From positions 86,001,047-86,065,046 of the forward strand of contig JACSVZ010000004.1 in NCBI GenBank assembly GCA_014706295.1: a stretch of DNA of 64,000 nucleotides, given 5' to 3'. Shown here piece after piece: positions 49,271-64,000 of this stretch. Position 1 is the stretch's first letter. Every line of letters starts with the position of its first letter. The position numbers and the translations under genes were made by a program. The notes beneath the pieces were generated by a model. That model saw only the letters and a list, made by a program, of their open reading frames with translations. It did not search any database and had not been told where the DNA came from. Source of the stretch: Lycocorax pyrrhopterus obiensis (Eukaryota; Chordata; Aves; Passeriformes; Paradisaeidae).

Positions 49271-52200
49271 TGTTCTTCTCTTTACATCCCTGTGACTGCA
49301 TGGTGGGTGAGGCTGTAGCTCTGTTATGCCCGTGGTACCCTGGATTAAGAGCAAGAGATGGTCATGCCACAAGACACAAAATTCATTGCCCTCCTGTATA
49401 TTCTTTTTATATCTCTTGAATAGCTAATTGGCTGTATTATCTGAACCTTGTCACAATTCTTTGCCCTTGGCTGATAAAGCTACCACTAGCAGGAAACTTC
49501 AGTAATTGTTAATGCTGTAGTGAAATAAGGATTCACTAAAGAGTATGACACTACAGCTTTGTCACTTCTGTGTTGTATCCATTCAGTGAATGGGTGTTCT
49601 CCCAGTACGTGGGGCGTCGTTAGATGCAAAGCAGTAATGCTAGGGATGTATTTCCAACTGGAAATAGCAAATCTCAAAGTTGTATGACTGATCACACTAA
49701 TTTTTGTGCTTGTGTGTGTGTGGTTAATTTAAAAAAAAAATTAAATATTCCACTTAAGACAATTTTGAAGCTTTCTTATTTTCAGTGTTTCTTAAGGCAA
49801 CACTTTTGTAGTCAAAATGCCTGAATTACCACACTGTCAGTCTGATTTCCTGTTTAATTTTTTTATGCTTCAGTAAAATATTTTATTTTTTTCATTCTTG
49901 GGCTGCAGCACATCTGACATGAAGTTTTCCTTTGCGTCACTTCTGTAGAGGTGGGTTAATCTAAAGAGCATTGAGCAGCTGAACACGCAGCACTCTGGGG
50001 GGGTTATGCGTGGTACATGCACAAGACTCAGCAAGCCTGCACTTGAACCTGTTCGTGCACCCTTCAGGCTGAGAGCTGCCAGGTGTTACCAGGGTGAGTG
50101 ATCTGCCCTTCTCCTCTGTGGGAGTCCATCGTGCAGCAAGCCAACACACATGCTGCTCCCATTCCAGTGACAGTACCTGAGCCCCTGCTGCTTTTCTGAG
50201 TGTAGTCATAGACCTTTGGTTGACGTTGCAGTACCTGAACACTAATTGTACCAAAATTAGAGAGCAAGGCTGGTCCACCAGGCTTGAATTCATCAAAACA
50301 ACCTTGCCATCTTTTTGTAGGAAGCAAAAAATCTTTCTAAGGCACAAATAGTATTGAGAGAAGAAAATAATTCTCTGTTAAATATGGCATCCAAGCAGGT
50401 AATCAAAATTATAGAATGAAAAACACAGCAATGATTAAAGATGAAAGGTGCTATAATGGAGTAAGAGAAACTTGCTGATGTTCCATGTTGAAGTGTTCTA
50501 TGTGAGTCATCTCAAGCCAGGTGAGTCCTAGTACTGAACTAGGCTCATTCTCAGGTTTCTAGTAGGATGATAATACTGATGAATAGTTTGTCAGTTCTGC
50601 CAAACTCACTAAAGTTGATAAAAAAAACCTAAAATTACTCTGGACCAGGAGAAACACCACTCTCATTACAAGGATTAAGATGCATTGTTACTAATAGCTT
50701 AAATGTAACTGGCTAAAAGAGGAAATGTACATAACTGGTTTTATCACCATCATGATCTAAAGTAAATGTAACAGATTTGTAGAAAAAGAAGTCAACATAC
50801 CATAAATCCTCAAGCAGAAAAACCAGTGTTTAAAACTGAGGAACTTGTGTACGCTGTTCTGTAAAATCCCTACAAGTTAATTCTGCTGTTCTCTTGTAAG
50901 TGACACTAGTTGCATCATGCAACTTAAAACATGTTTGTTTGCTTACTGTTGGGTCTGATATAAGTCACTACTTTTGTGGTTATATTAAATTGTCAGTATA
51001 TTAAATCTCAAAAATTGCTATAACTACAAGCTGTGCAACCTCAATCTGATTGAGAAATGTGTGCTTGATTCTTGTGTGTGTTGCCAACAGCTGGGATCCA
51101 AGGCAGCACATGAGATCCTCAAAGGAACAAGTGTGGGCACCCCAGTCTAATATAAATTGTGTTTCTGAGCTCTTGCCTCTGATTTTTTTACCATGTGGTT
51201 GAAACACAAAATAGGGATTCCTTTCTGCTCTTTCTGGTCGTTTTGCTTTTCATGTTTGGTCTGGCCAATAAACTGACAAGGTTTAAGCCAGAGGTTGTAG
51301 ACTTTGGAAGTGGCATTAAAGTATTATTAATGTATCAAAGATGCCTCTTGCATTTTCTGAAAAGAAACAGGTAAATAGTCACTGGTGATTGTTGGTTGGG
51401 GGGTTTGCATTGTTTTGGTATTTTTTCTTCTTTTAGTAAAACCCAAGTCGGCATCTGTGTCTGCCTCTTTACCCAGGTATCTGAAGAAAGCGGAAGTAAC
51501 ATACTCCCGCTTCCTCTTGCATGCAGTTTTGAATACAGAGAATCAATGTGCTTGCTTAACACCCTGATAAGGATTAATTGGCAATGTTTTAGGCTCATTA
51601 CAGAGGCATTGGACTAGATGACTTCATAGGTCCCCTCTAACCCACCTATTCTGCAATTCTGTGATATTGCAAGTGCTATAAAAAAGGTATCAGTACAATA
51701 AAGAGGATCTAAGAAAGAAAAAAAAAAAACTGTAAACTTTTTGCCTGAATGACCTTATAATGGCCTCAAAACCCCAAATATTGAAGGAATATTCTAAGCA
51801 ACAATAAGCTGTGTTCAATTTAAGTGCTGCACAGCATGAGTTCTGAAAACAACCCAGGCCATGTATTACTGTAAAGGGTTTTAATACTGTTGAATAGGTG
51901 GAAGATTTTTTAAAGTGGAATTATAGAATTAACATCACCAACTCTTAAAAACTTTTCCCAATCTCAAAGCTGAAACTTGGACTGCTTTCGAAGCACCCGC
52001 CTGAAGTGCTGTTTCTGCAAATTAAATGCAGTGACAGTGACCTCACAGCAGCTGAGGTTTCCAAGAAGCGCAGCTCTGAGTTTCCCTGCGGAGCACCTGA
52101 GCCCATCCACGGCGTTTAAAACCACAGGGCTCCCGAGCATTGGTTGTGCAGGAGCCTGATGTGTGGCACCCTCACCGTTGGCTGGTGCCCTCATAGACAG

Positions 52201-52900
52201 CATCCAGGTGTGACACTCCAGCTGTAACACCCCAGGCACTGCCACCAAGGCAGCTGTGGTTGGTGGCATCACTCAGACCCTTCTGGCTCCCTTCAGCTGA
52301 GCTTTAACCCGAGCCAAGTTCAGCAGGATGGTGGCTGAGCCACAGAGCCCCCGCTCCCCTCAGGGCACTACCACCCTTGGGTGAAGTACTGCAAGACTGG
52401 CTGCAGGGGATTACAAAATTCCAGGCACACCCTAAAATCTGCATCTTTTGACCCATAGCCACAGAGCTCGGTGATGATGAGCAGCAGTTACTGTGAATGA
52501 GAGGGTGGAAGATAAACAAACCCAAAAACCACTCACACAAAGAGGTGAGTAATGCTGCATGTACAAAGTACTGTCCTACACAAGACACAAAATGCGGTGT
52601 TTGCCAGGTGAGAAGTCAAATGTTTTGCTCTGTGGTTTCATAGACGATGCAAAAGTGGAGTAGTAGCTGATACGATACAACTCCCCTTTTCTATTATCTT
52701 TTAAAAGAAACACACAGCAACCTCAAAGCTACAACAAACTTGTGGGAGCAGGATGGGTCACCAGGCAGGGAAGGGGCACTGCAAGAGTTGGCTCATTTCT
52801 AGCATGGCTTATGATCCCTGAATGCATGTTCTGCTTTTCACTTCCTCCGTTACAAACTGGAGGTAGCTGTCTGTCTCTAGAAAAGTATTGTGATCAGTTT
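49271..52900. other. Convergent intergenic space between RAB23 and BAG2
   Basis: No gene recognised. It contains a short CR1 tail (51585-51667) and an A run near 51718. Minus-strand ORFs at 49961-50347 and 51964-52272 have no family signature. Confidence 0.55.
51585..51667 (+). mobile_element. CR1 3'-tail fragment
   Basis: GCATTGGACTAGATGACTTC, then GGTCCCCTCTAACCCACC and ATTCTGCAATTCTGTGATAT, is the terminal segment of a CR1 copy truncated to about 80 bp. Confidence 0.75.
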
Positions 52901-52980
52901 ATTCAAAATATTCAAAATGTGCAAAATTATAAATGGTAATGAGTAGGACACTGTGTTGTTTATGAAAATACCATAAACAG

Positions 52981-53003
52981 TTTATTAATTGTTTTGATTT
53001 ATT
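52981..53003 (-). terminator. BAG2: Candidate BAG2 polyadenylation signals
   Basis: TTTATT on the plus strand (AATAAA on the minus strand) occurs at 52981-52986 and 52998-53003, about 410-435 bp past the BAG2 stop. Either is a plausible poly(A) signal. The assignment is inferred only from position and motif. Confidence 0.4.
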
Positions 53004-53415
53004 GCCATGATTTGTCTTTTGTCCCCAAAAGTCTGGTTCACATACTACGTATACAGCAGAGAAAAGCTGAAATCTCATGATAGGACAAAACAACTTTAGT
53101 TTAAAAAAACCCCAGGAGAATGGAGGAAAGGCTAGATTTTCAGTTTCTGTCAGTTCAGCAGAAGCACAGTTAAAATTTGCACTAGAGCAGTATCGACTCT
53201 ACAAAAGAACTGATAGCATTCCTTATTGCCAAAAGAAAATGCCAATGCTACCAAAACCCATTAAATGCTTGCACCTGGCAATCAAAGATACCTTGGTGCG
53301 TGTGGATGTGTATATATGTGTGTGCTCATACAGAGAATTTTTTTCTTGGCTTCTGTGTGCTTTCTATGGGCACTTGCTCATCCTGCGGTTTGCCAGAAGT
53401 AGCCAGGAGGATACG

Positions 53416-60927
<7,512 letters not shown>

Positions 60928-61049
60928 TCATGGCCAAAGAAGGAGCCGCCCCGCCGCCGGCCCCCGCGGCCACCCCGCCCCCGCGCCGGGCCCGCGGGCG
61001 CCGCCTCACGCAGCGCGGCGGGGCCGCCTCGCCTCGGCCGGGGGCAGCA

Positions 61050-61465
61050 GAATCACAGGACGGGCCAGGTTGGGACGGACCACACTGGGTCATCTGGTCC
61101 AACCTCCCTGCCCCCTCTCGAGTGAGGGAGACTCCACAACCTGTCTGGGCAATCTCTTCCAGTTCTCGGTCACCTCCACGGTAAAGAAGTTCTTCATACT
61201 CAGATGGAACTTCCTGTGCCTCAGTTTCTGCCCATTGCCTCTTGTCCTATTACTTGGCACCACGGACAAGAGGCTGCTTCATCTTCTGGACACCCATCCT
61301 TTAGGTACGTAATCACATTGATGAGGTCCCCTCTCAGTCACCCCTTCTCGAGGCTGAAGAGGCCCAAGCTCCCTCAGACATTCCTGGTGAGAGAGATTCT
61401 CCAGACCCTTGGTTAAGTTAGTAACTCTCTGCTGGACCTCCTCCAGGAGCTCCATGTATCTCTTG
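61050..61465 (-). mobile_element. CR1 LINE fragment, minus strand, abutting the BAG2 island
   Basis: Read left to right it is the reverse of a CR1 3' region: AATCACAGGACGGGCCAGGT at the 3'-terminal end, GTCATCTGGTCCAACCTCCC, AAAGAAGTTCTTCATACTCA, GCCCATTGCCTCTTGTCCTA, GATGAGGTCCCCTCTCAGTC, and CTGCTGGACCTCCTCCAGGA. It is 5'-truncated at about 61465, in the same orientation as BAG2 and starting about 215 bp upstream of its ATG. Confidence 0.92.
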
Positions 61466-64000
61466 TCTCTGTCCCCACACGCCTCCCTCTCCGCACACAG
61501 CGATGGAGCAGCTGAGCTCACCAGCGAGCTGGGGATGGATGGGCTGTGTGTGGGGATGAGACCACAGCAGTCGAGTGTTCCCTGTTGTGACCGACACCGC
61601 AGCGTCACCTGCCCCACATAGGTGCCCAGCCACCGGACACCCCGACACTCGGCAGCCGTGTGGTGCCTCTGCTCCTCTCTGTCATCATCTGGGGCACAGA
61701 GAGACCCCGGGCTGCCCCATTGCTGTCCCCGCTCCCCTTTGTGACAAAAGCAGCAAAACCTGGACCAGCCAAAAGCAGCATGAACTCTGGCTGTAGTTAA
61801 ACCAGAAGCTATGGGAGGAATAATGATGTTTTCAATACCTATATTAACTTTGTGTGAGATGGGAGCTGTTGGTACGAGTATCTGCATTCCAGAACTGGTC
61901 TGTATGGTTGGTTCATAGGTTTGCTCTTTCATGAAAGAAAACAAGAAACTCACAACCACCCGTTATTTTTATTTAAAGCTAATTAAAAAGTGAACTACAA
62001 AACTGAAAACAGTGGAAAGTGCAATAAACAGGAGGAGAAAAAGTAAAGAAGGTCTTCGAAAATCCAGCAGCTTGAGAATAGTGAAAAGTTAAACCAGAGA
62101 CAGCCCTTACTGCAAGCAGAACCTGAACAGCATTCCTTAAAAAAAAAAAAAAAGGTACTTCAGATACTGCTTCTCATAGTGCACCTTTCTCCTGCCAACT
62201 GCAAGAGCCCCCTACTACTTACAGAAAAGAAGCTGTTTCACCAGCTGTTATTGTCCAAGATTATACAAAAAGGCTTACTGGAAAGAAAAGTGTTTTATGT
62301 TCTTTCTGTGCCAGAAAGAAAAGATATATCTATTTCATGGCAGCCAAGGTAGTGGATCTACATCTAGTAATGACTTGTCCCAAGAACATATTTAACTTGA
62401 CTGCGTGAAATGGTACCTTCTTTATTACAAGCACCAGCAATTCAAGTCACACATAAGCTTTACTTGCCACTACTGTGAATATTTAAAAAGGAATTTGCTT
62501 ATCCCAGAAGTCGAGGTTTGGGCAAATACCCCATGGCTCTAACAAACCAATTTTTGGCACCCAGCTAAGAGGGATTTTGTTGCACAGGGATACTGTTTTG
62601 TATGCTTATCCTGCTGTGATTCAAAATAGCTGTTTTCTCAGGCTCGTCCATTCAGAATGATATCATGTCCCAAGTACTCTTGTTAAATTAATTGCCTGAG
62701 TTTTCTTTGTTTTACGTGGTTGGATAAGCAAGGCTCATTGCCTGTGAGATCATGGAAATAACTTCATTTGAACAATTTTTCCATCCATCTCTCTACAGTC
62801 TCTATAGAAGATAATTAAAAACCATTTCCCACCCCAAACAGAAACCATTTGTAGCCATGACACGCAGTTTGCAACCATTTATTTCCTGGGATCCTTCTAT
62901 TCTTCCCATGCCAATTTATTAAGCATCAATTAGATTGGGTTTAAAAAGCAGAAATCAAAGTAACTGAACAGCTCCGAACATTTTTTTCCTGGCACAGGTA
63001 AATGGGGGTTTAATTCCACACAGGTAGAAGCTACAACAGCTGAATCACAGGCACAGAACAGCTGTAAGCATCCAAATATATCACACTTGACTTAGCCTCT
63101 CTAACAGCAAAAGGACACTTTGCACTAGAAGAGAGAATAGCAAAACTGTGGAAACAAAATGCAAGTTTAAAAGCAAAAATGGTCTTCCAGGACAAGTCTT
63201 GAAATCACTGCCTGTGAAAACTGGGATATTTTCCCTTTCGGAGACTTGGAAAGACCTTGAAAACTGCTTTTCCTGCTCTCTAGAGGAGTAGATTGCCCCC
63301 ACCTCCTCTATTTTTGCAAAGGTATGTAAAGGGACAGTTGGCATCACTTTTCCAAAATAGTAACTGGTTGGTCTAGAAAGATTGGAGTCCATCCTCACAG
63401 GAAGGAAAGTGATTCACAGCTGAATTGGGGGAGTTTTGGGGACACAAAAGGCAGGAATTGGGTCCTTTTGGGCCACAAGGCAATGGGAGGAGGAAGGGTC
63501 CCCACACCTGAAACAAAGCACGTATTTCACCCTCCTCTTTGCCATCAGTGGTGAAGCATGATCAGGACTGCTGGCGATGCCATGCCAATGTCCGTCTTCT
63601 CCCATGTCCCCACATCTGTGGTCACGTGAAGGACTGCACAACCCTACTCCAGCTATGGGCACCAGCAAGAACATGAGGAGAGGGTGTGTACCCCATTGTT
63701 CCTCCATTCCCACCACAGCAGTGAAAACACTGGCTGTCTCTTGTTTAAACTACAGCGTTGTGAAAAATGGATGCTGATTGCAAAACAGAGCAATGAACAG
63801 AAGTCTCATTCACATGCACAAAGTCCCTTGAGACAGCAGAAAGAGCAACTTTCCCAGGTCTCAGACATCTGATGTATCTGTAGAAGTCCCAAAGCCAGGG
63901 AGATGACCTACACCAAAAGCACTGCAAATTGTAACGCTGCTAAACAGCACCTTAGTTGCAGCTTTGCCTTATTTCAAACCCTGATATATACCTTGTCATA
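61466..64000. other. Right-hand flank, no gene recognised
   Basis: Unique sequence with an A run near 62140. A 226-codon minus-strand ORF (61279-61959) runs partly through the CR1 copy and is not recognised. By conserved order, ZNF451 would be the next gene, but no zinc-finger or other exon is readable here. Confidence 0.5.

Noticed and set aside
63081..63398. 105-codon minus-strand ORF considered as a ZNF451 3' exon
   Set aside because: No zinc-finger Cys/His pattern or other recognised ZNF451 sequence. Position alone is insufficient.

Overview
The window is vertebrate nuclear DNA, most likely from a bird and probably a songbird. Three split genes with GT-AG introns can be read exon by exon: PRIM2, RAB23 and BAG2. 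They lie in the order PRIM2-RAB23-BAG2, the order I recall for human 6p12.1. The repeats point to birds: several CR1 LINE pieces, a tRNA-Ile-derived SINE with a CR1-like tail (resembling the passerine TguSINE1 family), and several retroviral solo LTRs. The organism call is an inference from these repeats and the gene order. No database was searched.

Layout. (1) 1-7475: first four coding exons of PRIM2 (DNA primase large subunit) on the minus strand. The gene runs off the left edge and its GC-rich promoter side faces right. (2) 7676-7955: a GC-rich 48-50 bp minisatellite directly upstream of PRIM2. (3) About 8.0-33.5 kb: 25 kb with no recognisable gene. It holds a possible LTR (9596-10100), an old minus-strand LTR (21745-22596), CR1 pieces with a SINE inserted (22.9-23.9 kb), an ERVL-like LTR (24742-25320) and a solo LTR with a perfect 6-bp target duplication (29623-30875). 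(4) 33.6-34.3 kb: CpG-rich promoter of RAB23. Its coding exons, 36183-46490 on the plus strand, assemble to a complete 237-codon Rab GTPase. A CR1 LINE lies in the 5'UTR intron. (5) 46.5-53.4 kb: the probable RAB23 3'UTR and the convergent intergenic space. (6) 53416-60834: complete BAG2 (Hsp70 co-chaperone) on the minus strand, three coding exons, 226 codons. Its CpG-rich promoter abuts a CR1 copy. (7) 61.5-64.0 kb: no recognisable gene. The next conserved neighbour would be expected to be ZNF451, but nothing of it can be read.

The three genes are unrelated housekeeping or developmental genes: replication priming, Hedgehog/cilium trafficking and chaperone control. They are neighbours by conserved synteny, not members of one pathway. 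I see no prokaryotic operon, CRISPR array or novel multi-gene system. The most interesting signals are the palindrome-bearing minisatellite beside PRIM2, an open and well-bounded unrecognised exon candidate in BAG2 intron 1, the lineage-informative nested repeats, and a Gln/Pro insertion in BAG2.
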